From Propionibacteriaceae bacterium (lineage in GTDB: Bacteria; Actinomycetota; Actinomycetes; Propionibacteriales; Propionibacteriaceae), in contig JAPUEL010000032.1 of the NCBI GenBank assembly GCA_027492545.1, positions 18,066 to 82,065 on the forward strand: DNA of 64,000 nucleotides, read 5' to 3'. Of the stretch, positions 10,750-18,604 are shown piece by piece (the first letter of the stretch is position 1; every line of letters starts with the position of its first letter). The notes beneath the pieces are model-generated. The model searched no databases and had not been told where the DNA came from. It saw only the letters and a program-made list of their open reading frames with translations. Both the position numbers and the translations under genes were made by a program.

Positions 10750-11156
10750 GCGGCCGTGGCGAGGCTGACGGTGCGCATGCCCATGGGTGCGAGCACCGTC
10801 AGCTCTGTGCACCGCCAGCCACCCGTCCTCGTGGCGTCGAGCCGCAGTGCGCAGCTGACGACCCGGCCGTCCACCAGGAGGCTGACGTTGGCCTCCACGG
10901 CCTTCTGGGTGGGCATCTGAGAGCGCACCCGGCCCACCCTCACCCGGCGGAACGCTCCTGCGTCGACGTAGCAGGCCAGATTGTCGAAAGCCTGCCACCG
11001 CAGGTGGGGGCGGAGCTGGTGGAGTGGACGACGCCCCATCAAGGCCTCGAGGATGGCGTGAACGAGGCGCAGCGCCGCAGGAGGCGCGGGCGTGTGCGGC
11101 ACAGCCGCGACATGGCCGGGGTTGGCCAGCAGCGTGATCGGCAACGGGAAGCTCAT
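10746..11156 (-). CDS. Rv3235-like protein (DUF6459 family)
   Basis: 136 residues resembling the actinobacterial Rv3235 family often found near secA. Visible features: a conserved helix [19 protein letters not shown], an LR....A...L segment, then beta-strand-rich C-terminal half ending CTELTVLAP. Function unknown. No signal peptide or membrane helix is seen. The start ATG 11156 has TAGCGT 7 bases upstream, consistent with a leaderless mRNA. The region before it carries the four GGTGTTGTC repeats. Confidence 0.7.
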
Positions 11157-11163
11157 GGGTCCG

Positions 11164-11169
11164 ACGCTA
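11164..11169 (-). promoter_or_regulatory. -10 box of the Rv3235-like gene (leaderless pattern)
   Basis: TAGCGT on the minus strand, 7 bases before ATG 11156. Confidence 0.4.
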
Positions 11170-11209
11170 GGCGGCGCGCCTCCCGCGAGCTAGGGTTGGC
11201 AGGCCTCCT

Positions 11210-11280
11210 GACAACACCTGCGGCACACGGACAACACCCGCGTCGATCGGGACAACACCTCGCAGCCTCCGGACAACACC
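11210..11280. repeat. Four-copy direct repeat GACAACACC with 20-21 bp period
   Basis: The 9-mer GACAACACC (GGTGTTGTC on the minus strand) occurs at 11210-11218, 11230-11238, 11251-11259 and 11272-11280. Start-to-start spacings are 20, 21 and 21 bp, about two helical turns, so all copies lie on one face of the DNA. The intervening 11-12 bases differ. The array fills the gap between the stop of the membrane-protein gene and the promoter of the Rv3235-like gene. It looks like a cooperative binding-site array rather than coding sequence. Confidence 0.8.
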
Positions 11281-12546
11281 TCAGCCACCGAACATGAGCA
11301 ACAGGCCCCCCACGGTGAAGCCCACCATGATGGCCAGCAGGGGGAGATGGACCGCGATCCGGTCCGGGTGGGTGCGCACGGCGATGTCGTGGGTGACCAG
11401 CACGCCGGCCACATGCCCGCCCACGATCAGGAGGACCTGCGCGACGGCGATCACCGTCGGATAGGCGAAGAGGGCGGTGCCCGGCGCGGCCTCCGCCACC
11501 CCGAACAGGTTCCAGCCGAGTCCGAGCGGATCGCTGAATCTGATGAGGGTGCGTTGGCCCTCCAAATAGAGCATCGTGCCGTAGTGCGCCAGGGCGTAGC
11601 CGGCCACGAGCGGGATGAGCCCCGGCGCGAGCGCATCGGCGCCCAGAGTGCCGTACGGGCGGGTGCCGAACCGGAAGAGGCCGTAGATGAACGCGACGCT
11701 CCCCACCAGTCCGACGGTGGCGACGGGCCATGACCAGGGGCCGAGATCCTGAGTGGCCCGCACCCAGCCCGCCGTGTTGGTGAGCGCGTCGAACAGGGTG
11801 CCACCCAGCAGCACCGCGGCGAGCGCGGCCAGGTGTCTCGGAGCGCGCCACGAGCCGAGATTGCGCAGGGGGTTCATCCAGATGAGCAGCCCACGCCCGC
11901 TGCGCCCCCAGGGAGACAGCCGGGCCAGAGCGGAGGCATAGGCCTCGAAGGGATCGGCCTGTGCGATCCAGCGCTGGCCCCGCAGCGCCACGCCCACGAC
12001 CACCCACGCCACCCATGCCGCGGCGAAACCACGCAGGACGGGCAGCGTGGCACCGTCGGGCTGCACCAGTTCCAGGTACAGGAAGACCAGAAGGGCGCCG
12101 GCCGCGGGCAGCCGCGACCCCGCCGGTGCGCCGGCCGGCGGTGCGCCGGTGGCGCCGGTGAAGCGCAGCAGGAGCCGCAGCGGATTCGTCCGACGGTACA
12201 CGGCGCCGAAGAGCAGCGAGACCGGCACCAGTCCCACCCACAGCAGCACATAGACGAAGCCGAAGACCGGATTGTCGATGCGGTCCACCCCGAACGCGAG
12301 GGAGATCGCTGCGAGGAGCCAGACCAGCCCCACCGCGACCCTCAAGGGGCGGGAGAACCACGGCGAGTCCACCAACCGCGTCAACCGTGGCATTTCCGTC
12401 CCCGTGTGGTCGCGGAACCTCGGCACGCGCCACGCGAAAAGGACCACCCAGAACGTGACCAGCAGGACGGCGGCGGCGCCGCCGAGCACAAGGCCGAACG
12501 GGAGCGGGAGATCGCCCCGGGAGGCGATCCCATGCATCGGGGTCAC
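11281..12546 (-). CDS. Polytopic membrane protein with conserved His motifs (unknown function)
   Basis: 421 residues, about ten hydrophobic segments. It resembles an actinobacterial membrane family that databases sometimes label fenitrothion hydrolase; that name rests on one distant member and should not be taken as function. Visible conserved elements: MHGI near the start, DLPLP, FDALTNTAGW, AHYGTMLYLEGQ and GHVAGVLVTHD. The clustered His, Glu and Asp within or beside helices could bind a metal. The GTG start overlaps the stop of the upstream cupredoxin-like lipoprotein gene (GTGA), so the two are co-transcribed and probably co-translated. Confidence 0.75.
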   Translation of the reverse strand: MTPMHGIASRGDLPLPFGLVLGGAAAVLLVTFWVVLFAWRVPRFRDHTGTEMPRLTRLVDSPWFSRPLRVAVGLVWLLAAISLAFGVDRIDNPVFGFVYVLLWVGLVPVSLLFGAVYRRTNPLRLLLRFTGATGAPPAGAPAGSRLPAAGALLVFLYLELVQPDGATLPVLRGFAAAWVAWVVVGVALRGQRWIAQADPFEAYASALARLSPWGRSGRGLLIWMNPLRNLGSWRAPRHLAALAAVLLGGTLFDALTNTAGWVRATQDLGPWSWPVATVGLVGSVAFIYGLFRFGTRPYGTLGADALAPGLIPLVAGYALAHYGTMLYLEGQRTLIRFSDPLGLGWNLFGVAEAAPGTALFAYPTVIAVAQVLLIVGGHVAGVLVTHDIAVRTHPDRIAVHLPLLAIMVGFTVGGLLLMFGG

Positions 12547-12875
12547 TTGACGACCAGATCCAGCCAGACGGCATCGGTGACGTGCGACTCCACCTCGTAG
12601 GTCCCCGCCATGGTGGCGTCGAAGACGATGTCCGTCGGCACCCCTGCTGCGAGGTCCTGTTCGATCTCGTACCCGTGCACGTGGGCGCGATCATCCGCCG
12701 GCGTGGTGATGCGCAGTGTGATCTCGGCCCCGAGCGGCACCTCGACCCTCCGCGTCGCCGCCGGAGGGTCTGTGACGGTGAGCTCGATGGTCGTGGGTTC
12801 CGCGGTGGGCGCGGCGCAGGCGAGCAGGCTGAGGGCAGCGGCACCGGAGACGAGGTTCAGAAGGACGCGCAGCAT
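12543..12875 (-). CDS. Cupredoxin-like domain lipoprotein
   Basis: 110 residues. Signal peptide with lipobox SLLAC gives an exported lipoprotein. The mature part (IELTVTDPPAATRRVEVPLGAEITLRI...) has the beta-sandwich pattern of the EfeO/cupredoxin_1 type, with one His-rich turn DDRAHVHGYEI and TYEVESHV. The usual Cys copper ligand is absent, so copper binding is uncertain. ATG 12875 is chosen because the signal peptide starts there; the frame is open to 12914 but adds charged residues. It forms an overlapping pair with the membrane protein downstream. Confidence 0.75.
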   Translation of the reverse strand: MLRVLLNLVSGAAALSLLACAAPTAEPTTIELTVTDPPAATRRVEVPLGAEITLRITTPADDRAHVHGYEIEQDLAAGVPTDIVFDATMAGTYEVESHVTDAVWLDLVVK

Positions 12876-12945
12876 ATCGCCGTCGAACCTACTCCCTTCT
12901 CGCAGCCGGTGCACCTCGTAGCCCGTCGGAGACGCGAGAGGCCAC

Positions 12946-12951
12946 TAGGCT
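12946..12951 (+). promoter_or_regulatory. -10 box of the DUF6912 gene (leaderless pattern)
   Basis: TAGGCT, then 6 bases, then GTG 12958. Confidence 0.45.
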
Positions 12952-12957
12952 GGTCAC

Positions 12958-13428
12958 GTGAAGCGTCAGCTGTTGTTCATCCCCGTCGCGGCCGATGAGT
13001 TGGGCGTGCTCGTGGGCGACCCCCCGATCGAGAACAGGCCTGCCTACACGGTCACGCCCGAACTGCTGGCCGAGCTGGGCTATGCCGAGGCCGAGTCGGA
13101 GGACGCCGAGTACGCAGCCCTCATCCTCGCCTCGGTGGCCGGCCTTGCTGCGCACGGCGTCCGCCTCGTCGTGGTCGCCGAGGTAGAGCCCTCTCTGATC
13201 GAGGTCTCGGAGGACCCCGCCAACGGGGAGGTGCTCCTGTTGTCCTGCCCGACCAGCTCCATGACGGCCTGGTTCGCCGAGGAGCCGGGCGTGGACGTCA
13301 CGGACGCCGCGGCGATGGCCCACGGCCTCACCATCGACCTCGCTTGGGACCTACCCCAGGTGCAGGACCTGCTGCAGGAGCACGAGCTTCTGTGGAACGA
13401 CGTCGTCGAATACCGGCGAGGAGCGTGA
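12958..13428 (+). CDS. DUF6912-like conserved actinobacterial protein
   Basis: 156 residues. The pattern YTVTPELLAELGYAEAESEDAEYAALILAS, followed by RLVVVAEV, matches my recollection of the actinobacterial DUF6912 family. It is acidic, soluble, without signal peptide. Function unknown. It lies 13 bases before ku, so the two may share a transcript. The start GTG is supported by a -10-like box 6 bases before it and the lack of a Shine-Dalgarno. Confidence 0.65.
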   Translation: MKRQLLFIPVAADELGVLVGDPPIENRPAYTVTPELLAELGYAEAESEDAEYAALILASVAGLAAHGVRLVVVAEVEPSLIEVSEDPANGEVLLLSCPTSSMTAWFAEEPGVDVTDAAAMAHGLTIDLAWDLPQVQDLLQEHELLWNDVVEYRRGA

Positions 13429-13441
13429 AGGGAAGAATCAC

Positions 13442-14239
13442 ATGCCGCGATCCATCTGGAAGGGCGCAGTGTCCTTCGGGCTCGTCTCGATCCCCGTCAA
13501 GGTCTACGGCGCCACGGAGGACCGGGACGTCTCGTTCCGCCAGGTGCACTCCACCGACGGGGGGCGCGTCCGTCAGCAGCGCGTCTGTGAGAAGTGCGGC
13601 GAGGTCGTGGCCTTCGCGGACATCGCCAAGGGCTACGAGGCGGCCGATGGACGGGTGGCCGTCCTCACCGACGAGGACTTCGCCAACCTGCCACTCAGCA
13701 CGCTGAAGACGGTCGAGGTGGTCCAGTTCGTCGACGAGGCCGAGGTGGATCCGACGTTCTTCCAGCGCACCTACTTCCTGGAGGCGGAGGCCGCCGGGCA
13801 GAAGCCGTACGTCCTCCTGCGGGAGGCTCTGGCCAAGGAGGACAAGGTGGCGGTGGTCAAGGTGGCGCTGCGCAGCCGCGAATCCCTTGCCCTGATCAGG
13901 CCCAAGGACGACGTCCTGCTCCTGCACACCATGTACTGGCCGGATGAGCTGCGCGACGGTGGGTTCGCGTCGCCGTCGGCCGAGGTCACGATCTCCGACG
14001 CGGAGATGGAGATGGCCAAGCTCCTGATCGGCCAACTCGAGGGGACGTTCGACCCGGACGCGTACCAGGACTCCTACCGCGAGGCCCTGCTCGAGGTGGT
14101 CGAGGCCAAGCTGGCCGGCGCCCCGTCGCCCACGGCTGCGGACACGTCCGCCCCGTCCGGCGATGTGGTGGACCTCATGGCCGCGCTCAAGGCCTCCGTG
14201 GAGGCGGCGAAGAAGCGCCGCGAGGCCGCGGCGAGCTGA
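13442..14239 (+). CDS. ku: Non-homologous end-joining protein Ku
   Basis: 265 residues. Bacterial Ku binds double-strand DNA ends as a homodimer and recruits LigD. The N-terminal family motif PRSIWKGAVSFGLVSIPVKVY, the VCEKCGEVV segment and the core beta-barrel bridge region (LLIGQLEGTFDPDAYQDSYREALLEVVEAKLAG) are all present. The C-terminus has a short Lys/Arg-rich tail (AAKKRREAAAS). A standalone LigD polymerase domain is 5 kb downstream on the other strand. Confidence 0.97.
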   Translation: MPRSIWKGAVSFGLVSIPVKVYGATEDRDVSFRQVHSTDGGRVRQQRVCEKCGEVVAFADIAKGYEAADGRVAVLTDEDFANLPLSTLKTVEVVQFVDEAEVDPTFFQRTYFLEAEAAGQKPYVLLREALAKEDKVAVVKVALRSRESLALIRPKDDVLLLHTMYWPDELRDGGFASPSAEVTISDAEMEMAKLLIGQLEGTFDPDAYQDSYREALLEVVEAKLAGAPSPTAADTSAPSGDVVDLMAALKASVEAAKKRREAAAS

Positions 14240-14246
14240 GCTGGGA

Positions 14247-14717
14247 TCAGCGCGCGAGCCAGTGCGCGGCGCGGCGCTCCAGACCCTCGAAGGCATCCCG
14301 GATGAACGGCTCGGTGAGCCCCTCCACCTTCTTGCCGACCAGGGGGATCTTCACCGTCAGGCTCCCGGTGTACTTGCCCTGGGTTCCCCCGTCGTGCGCA
14401 CGGAGCAGGGCCGCCGCGTCAACATTGATGGGCATCCCTGGTACCTCGACGTCCACGGTGCCGCGCACGGATCCGTCGGCGGCGGGCGGCTGGAAGCGGA
14501 AGACCTGCGCGATCGTCACCGATTGGCCGACGAACTTGCTGAGCGAACCCGGGACCGGCAGCTTCATCCTCAGCCTGGTGGCGTCGTCGTCGATCGCCAC
14601 CGTGTGCTCGATGGCCCCGGCGTGGCGGGCCACATCAGCGATGAACTCCTCGTTGCGCATCAGCGCGACGACGGCCGAGGGCGGGGCGGCGTACTGGTGG
14701 GTGTAGTCGAGATCCAT
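14247..14717 (-). CDS. DUF2505 family protein
   Basis: 156 residues of the DUF2505 family, actinobacterial proteins with a START/SRPBCC-like fold predicted to hold a hydrophobic ligand; no function is established. Features: MDLDYTHQYAAPPSAVVALM, PVPGSLSKFVGQ, and the C-terminal GKYTGSLTVKIPLVGKKVEG...FI. The start ATG 14717 follows a TACGCT box by 7 bases (leaderless). It is divergent from the PHP gene, with only 43 bases between start codons. Confidence 0.8.
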   Translation of the reverse strand: MDLDYTHQYAAPPSAVVALMRNEEFIADVARHAGAIEHTVAIDDDATRLRMKLPVPGSLSKFVGQSVTIAQVFRFQPPAADGSVRGTVDVEVPGMPINVDAAALLRAHDGGTQGKYTGSLTVKIPLVGKKVEGLTEPFIRDAFEGLERRAAHWLAR

Positions 14718-14724
14718 GCCCGCC

Positions 14725-14754
14725 AGCGTAGCCGCCACACTCGAACCCTAGGAT
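14725..14754. promoter_or_regulatory. Back-to-back leaderless promoters (DUF2505 and PHP genes)
   Basis: Minus strand TACGCT at 14725-14730 lies 7 bases before ATG 14717. Plus strand TAGGAT at 14749-14754 lies 6 bases before ATG 14761. The two -10 boxes are only 18 bases apart, so polymerases on them should interfere. Confidence 0.5.
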
Positions 14755-14760
14755 TGCGTC

Positions 14761-15612
14761 ATGAAGATCGACCTGCACACCCACTCCAGGGTCAGCGACG
14801 GCACCGACACCCCCACCAGTCTTGTGATGAAGGCCTTTGAGGCCGGGCTCGACGTCATCGCACTCACCGATCACGACACCTTCGGCGGAGTTGCCGAGGC
14901 ACAGGAGGCCGGCAAGAGGATCGGTGTCAAGGTGCTGGGCGGCATCGAGATGTCCGCCGAGAGGAACGGCGCCTCGGTCCACCTGCTCGGATACGGCTGT
15001 GATCCCTTCGACCGGGATCTCAACGCCGAGTTGGCTCGGATCCGCTTCGGCCGGACCGACAGGCTTCCCGCGATGGTGGCCAAGCTCAACGAGGCCGGCC
15101 TCGCCCTCACCCTCGACGACGTGATGACAGCCGCGAACGGTGCACCGGCACTCGGGCGTCCCCATGTGGCCGATGCCCTGGTGGCGAAGGGATACGTCGC
15201 TGACCGGGACGAGGCCTTCGCGCAGTGGATCGGCGACGACAGGCCCGGCTACGTTCACCGCTACGCCTGCCCCCTCGAGCGCGCCATCGAGCTGGTGCAC
15301 GCGGCCAAGGGCGCGGCCGTCATCGCGCACCCGTGGGGCCGCGGGGGGCAGAACGTCCTGCCGGCCCCGTACCTCGAGTCGTTGGTGCAGAGCCACGCTC
15401 TCGAGGGGATCGAGGTGGACCACCCCGACCACGACGAGGAGACCCGCTCGCTGCTCTTCGAGATGGGTGCCCGACTGGGCCTGATCCGGACAGGATCCAG
15501 CGACTACCACGGGTTGGGCAAGAAGCGGAATCCGCTGGGTGCCAACCTGACCCGTCCGTCCGCCTACCGCGACCTGCTGGCCCGGATCCGCCGACGGGGT
15601 GGCGTCGCCTAG
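14761..15612 (+). CDS. PHP domain phosphoesterase (YciV/TrpH-like)
   Basis: 283 residues. PHP-family metal ligands are visible: DLHTHSRVSDG at the start, ALTDHDT, GGIEMSAE, HPWGRGG and SSDYHG. Characterised relatives (TrpH/YciV, RNase AM) hydrolyse 3',5'-nucleoside bisphosphates or trim RNA 5' ends; which applies here cannot be read from sequence. The gene overlaps no other CDS but its 3' end precedes the trpS promoter. Confidence 0.88.
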   Translation: MKIDLHTHSRVSDGTDTPTSLVMKAFEAGLDVIALTDHDTFGGVAEAQEAGKRIGVKVLGGIEMSAERNGASVHLLGYGCDPFDRDLNAELARIRFGRTDRLPAMVAKLNEAGLALTLDDVMTAANGAPALGRPHVADALVAKGYVADRDEAFAQWIGDDRPGYVHRYACPLERAIELVHAAKGAAVIAHPWGRGGQNVLPAPYLESLVQSHALEGIEVDHPDHDEETRSLLFEMGARLGLIRTGSSDYHGLGKKRNPLGANLTRPSAYRDLLARIRRRGGVA

Positions 15613-15617
15613 GGCGC

Positions 15618-15623
15618 TACGCT
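15618..15623 (+). promoter_or_regulatory. Possible -10 box of trpS
   Basis: TACGCT, 44 bases before the trpS start, just after the PHP stop codon. Confidence 0.35.
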
Positions 15624-15667
15624 GGGGCCTCGCACACCGTCGGACATCACACAGGCAGGTTGAGTTC

Positions 15668-16762
15668 ATGTCGCTTTCCCCCGAGGACGCCTTCGATCCG
15701 GAGGCTTCGCTGACCCGTTCGACGCAGCGGAGCGCGGAGATCGAGCGGCAGCTGGGGTCGGACCCCTCCGGCTTCAGGATCCTGACGGGGGACCGCCCCA
15801 CCGGCAACCTGCACATCGGCCACTACTTCGGTTCACTGCAGAACCGGGTGCGCCTCGCCGCGTTGGGCGTGGAGACGTTCGTGGTCATCGCCGACTATCA
15901 GGTGATCACGGACCGAGACGGCGTGGGCCCCATCAGGGAGCGCGTCTACTCGCTCCTGGCCGATTACCTCGCCGTCGGTCTCGACCCGGACCAGGTGACG
16001 ATCTTCACGCATTCGCAGATCCCTGCCCTCAACCAGCTGATGCTGCCGTTCCTGTCAATCGTCACCGATGCCGAGCTCAGGCGGAACCCCACGGTGAAGA
16101 CCGAGCTCGACGACACGGGTGACCGCCCGATGTCTGGCCTGATGCTCACCTATCCCGTGCACCAGGCCGCGGACATCCTGTTTTGCAAGGCCAATCTGGT
16201 GCCGGTCGGCAAGGACCAGCTTCCGCACCTGGAGCAGGCGCGGGTCATCGCTCGGCGCTTCGACGAGCGGTACGGGCGGGCGGACGAGGCGAGGCCGGTC
16301 TTCCCCTCACCCGAGGCGTTGCTGAGCAAGTCCGGCACGGTCCTGGGCCTGGACGGCACCAAGATGTCGAAGTCCAAGGGCAACACCATCGAGCTGGGGA
16401 TGACCGCGGACGAAACGGCGAAGCTCCTCAAGCGCGCGGTGACCGACTCCGACCGGCACATCACCTACGACCCCGCCACGCGGCCCGAGGTGTCAAACCT
16501 GGTCAACCTCGCCGCCCTGTGCCTGGACCGTGATCCTGTCGACGTGGCCGACGAGGTGGGCGACGGCGGCGGCGGCGGGCTGAAGAAGCTCGTCACCGAG
16601 GCCGTGAATCACTACTTCGCACCCATCCGCGCGCGCCGCGCGGAGCTGGTGGCGGACCCCAGTCACCTGGAGAGGGTCCTCGCCGAGGGAAACCGGAGGG
16701 CCGCCGCCGTCGCCGACCGGACGCTCGACGAGGTCCGGCAGGCGATGCGGATGGTGTACTGA
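15668..16762 (+). CDS. trpS: Tryptophanyl-tRNA synthetase
   Basis: 364 residues, class I synthetase charging tRNA-Trp. HIGH-like motif GNLHIGHYFGS at about residues 44-54 and KMSKS motif TKMSKSKGN are intact. The start ATG 15668 is chosen because the open frame upstream overlaps the PHP gene and homologues begin with a short acidic leader as here. The N-terminus is about 30 residues longer than in compact TrpS proteins. It converges with the helicase gene. Confidence 0.95.
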   Translation: MSLSPEDAFDPEASLTRSTQRSAEIERQLGSDPSGFRILTGDRPTGNLHIGHYFGSLQNRVRLAALGVETFVVIADYQVITDRDGVGPIRERVYSLLADYLAVGLDPDQVTIFTHSQIPALNQLMLPFLSIVTDAELRRNPTVKTELDDTGDRPMSGLMLTYPVHQAADILFCKANLVPVGKDQLPHLEQARVIARRFDERYGRADEARPVFPSPEALLSKSGTVLGLDGTKMSKSKGNTIELGMTADETAKLLKRAVTDSDRHITYDPATRPEVSNLVNLAALCLDRDPVDVADEVGDGGGGGLKKLVTEAVNHYFAPIRARRAELVADPSHLERVLAEGNRRAAAVADRTLDEVRQAMRMVY

Positions 16763-16765
16763 GGG

Positions 16766-18199
16766 CTACTCGGCGGTGGGAGTCTCCGCCGCGACCTCGA
16801 CGCCCCCACGGGTGCGACGGCGCCGACGGCGGGGCTTGCGCTCCCCGTCGGCGTGCTTCTCCGGCTGCGCCGGGTGGTCGCCGGCAGGCTCGGTCGACCG
16901 CCGGGTCCGGTGCTTGCGGCCCTCGGTGGGCGAATGCCTGGCGTCTGACGCCTTCTCCCGCGCGGCGATGTGGCCGGGCACGCGGCCCTTCGTCCCCTCG
17001 GGGATGTCCAGATCCGTGTAGAAGTGCGGCGAGGACGAGTAGGTCTCCGGCGGATCAGCCAGATCCAGGCCGAGGGATTGGTTGATGAGCTTCCAGCGGT
17101 TCACGTCAGCCCAGTCGACCAGGGTGACCGCGACACCGGAGTTGCCGGCGCGGCCGGTACGTCCGATGCGGTGCACGTAGGTGGCGTCGGTGTCGGGGCA
17201 CTCGTAGTTGATCACGTGGCTGACGCCGATGATGTCGATGCCGCGGGCCGCGACGTCTGTGGCGACCAGCACGGAGATGGTGTCGGCCCGGAACTTCTTC
17301 AACGACCGCTCTCGTGCCTCCTGGTTGAGGTCGCCGTGGATGGCCGCGGCAGCGAAGCCGCGATCCACCAGTTCGTCGGTGAGCCGCTGCGCCGCGCGCT
17401 TGGTGCGGCAGAAGATCATGACCTTCGTCGTCTGGTTGCCCTGGAGCAGTCGCCCCACCATCTCGGGCTTGTCCAGATCGTGGGCCTGGTAGACGTACTG
17501 GTCGATGTCCGGGACCGTCATCTTGGCGTCGTGTCCCTCGGCCCGGATGTTGACCGGCCGGTTGAGGGTGGCGCGCGCCAGGGTGAGGATGGGCGCCGGC
17601 ATGGTGGCCGAGAAGAGCATGGTCTGACGGTCGGTGGGAGTCTTGCGCTGGAGGCGCTCGATGTCCGGCAGGAAGCCCAGGTCCAGCATCTCGTCGGCCT
17701 CGTCGAGGACCAGGACCTGCACGTGGGAGAGGTCGAGGGCGCCGCGGTCTGCCAGGTCGAGAAGGCGCCCGGGGGTGCCCACGGCGATGTCGATGCCGGA
17801 CTCGAGTGCGCGGAGCTGCTCGTCGTAGCCGGTGCCGCCGTAGATGGTCAGCACCCGCATCTTGAGGTGCTTGCCGGCCACGTCCAGGTCGCGACCCACC
17901 TGGAGCGCCAGCTCACGGGTGGGGCAGACCACCAGCGCACGGGGCTTGCCGTGGGCCGGTTTCTCGCCGCCGGACCGGGTGACCAGGCGGTGCAGGAGGC
18001 TCACACCGAACGCCAGCGTCTTGCCGGTTCCGGTGCGCGCCTGCCCGATGAGGTCTGTGCCGCTCAGGGCCAGGGGGATCGCCAACGTCTGGATGGCGAA
18101 GGGGTGGACGATGCCGGCCTCGGCCAAGGCCGAGGTGATGGATTCGTGAATGCCGAGGTCGGCGAAGGTCTCGTCGACAGGAGTCTCGTTGTCGCTCAG
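16766..18199 (-). CDS. DEAD-box RNA helicase (start codon unresolved)
   Basis: About 477 residues. Q motif TFADLGI...GIVHPFAIQ, Walker A ARTGTGKT, LDEADEML, SAT, and HRIGRTGRAG are all present; the C-terminus is basic, consistent with RNA binding. It belongs to the RhlE/DeaD group that remodels structured RNA. The first ATG/GTG/TTG in frame is TTG 18127, but this would remove the upstream Phe (TFADLG) of the Q motif. Only CTG 18199 (after an in-frame TGA at 18203-18205) gives the full domain, reading MSDNETPVDETFADLG. So either CTG is used or an upstream sequence error hides the true start. Confidence 0.88.
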   Translation of the reverse strand: MSDNETPVDETFADLGIHESITSALAEAGIVHPFAIQTLAIPLALSGTDLIGQARTGTGKTLAFGVSLLHRLVTRSGGEKPAHGKPRALVVCPTRELALQVGRDLDVAGKHLKMRVLTIYGGTGYDEQLRALESGIDIAVGTPGRLLDLADRGALDLSHVQVLVLDEADEMLDLGFLPDIERLQRKTPTDRQTMLFSATMPAPILTLARATLNRPVNIRAEGHDAKMTVPDIDQYVYQAHDLDKPEMVGRLLQGNQTTKVMIFCRTKRAAQRLTDELVDRGFAAAAIHGDLNQEARERSLKKFRADTISVLVATDVAARGIDIIGVSHVINYECPDTDATYVHRIGRTGRAGNSGVAVTLVDWADVNRWKLINQSLGLDLADPPETYSSSPHFYTDLDIPEGTKGRVPGHIAAREKASDARHSPTEGRKHRTRRSTEPAGDHPAQPEKHADGERKPRRRRRRTRGGVEVAAETPTAE

Positions 18200-18274
18200 G
18201 GCTCAAACCAATCTGGAAGAACTCACGGCACGGTTGGCGCGCCGGAGGCGGGGCATTGCTGCCCGCAGGCCCTC

Positions 18275-18280
18275 AGTCTA
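18275..18280 (-). promoter_or_regulatory. Possible -10 box of the DEAD-box helicase gene
   Basis: Minus-strand TAGACT, 75 bases before CTG 18199, which would give a leader of roughly 70 bases. The -35 is weak. Confidence 0.3.
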
Positions 18281-18336
18281 ACCTAGGGAACCGCTGACCA
18301 GTCATGCCCTGGCTCGGGCGCACCGGATCGGCCGAT

Positions 18337-18354
18337 CTGACGCCTCTCCGTCAG
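18337..18354 (-). terminator. Small hairpin after the DUF3107 gene
   Basis: CTGACG and CGTCAG form a perfect 6-bp stem with a 6-base loop, 16 bases past the DUF3107 stop on the minus strand. No T run, so termination is uncertain. The remaining 18200-18369 gap holds only the possible helicase promoter. Confidence 0.35.
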
Positions 18355-18369
18355 GATGGACGCGGCAGG

Positions 18370-18594
18370 CTAGACGGCACCGAAGCCGACCGTGCGGCTG
18401 CTCGGGGAGCCGAGATCCAGGTAGGCGATGCGGTTGCCCGGGATCAGGATGCGGCGGCCCTTCTCGTCTGCCAGTTCCAGCAGCGAGGAGCTCTGGACGG
18501 CCTCGCGGAGCATGGCCGTGAGCTCCTCAGCAGTGGCGGTGGTATCGATGTTGACTTCCCGGGGGATGTCGGTGATCCCGATCTTTACTTCCAT
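18370..18594 (-). CDS. DUF3107 family protein
   Basis: 74 residues, MEVKIGITDIPREVNIDTTA...VPG-like end GNRIAYLDLGSP. A conserved small actinobacterial protein (DUF3107) of unknown function. It is acidic and soluble. ATG 18594 is chosen as the family starts with MEVKIG; the earlier in-frame codon adds three residues. It lies 10 bases after the end of the PP2C gene start-side neighbour on the same strand, so both may be in one transcript. Confidence 0.85.
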   Translation of the reverse strand: MEVKIGITDIPREVNIDTTATAEELTAMLREAVQSSSLLELADEKGRRILIPGNRIAYLDLGSPSSRTVGFGAV

Positions 18595-18604
18595 GCCCGC
18601 CACT

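Noticed and set aside
11210..11280. CRISPR array
   Set aside because: Repeats are 9 bases, spacers 11-12 bases, and there are no cas genes.
16970..18286. 438-codon plus-strand frame opposite the helicase gene
   Set aside because: Antisense shadow of a well-supported DEAD-box gene.
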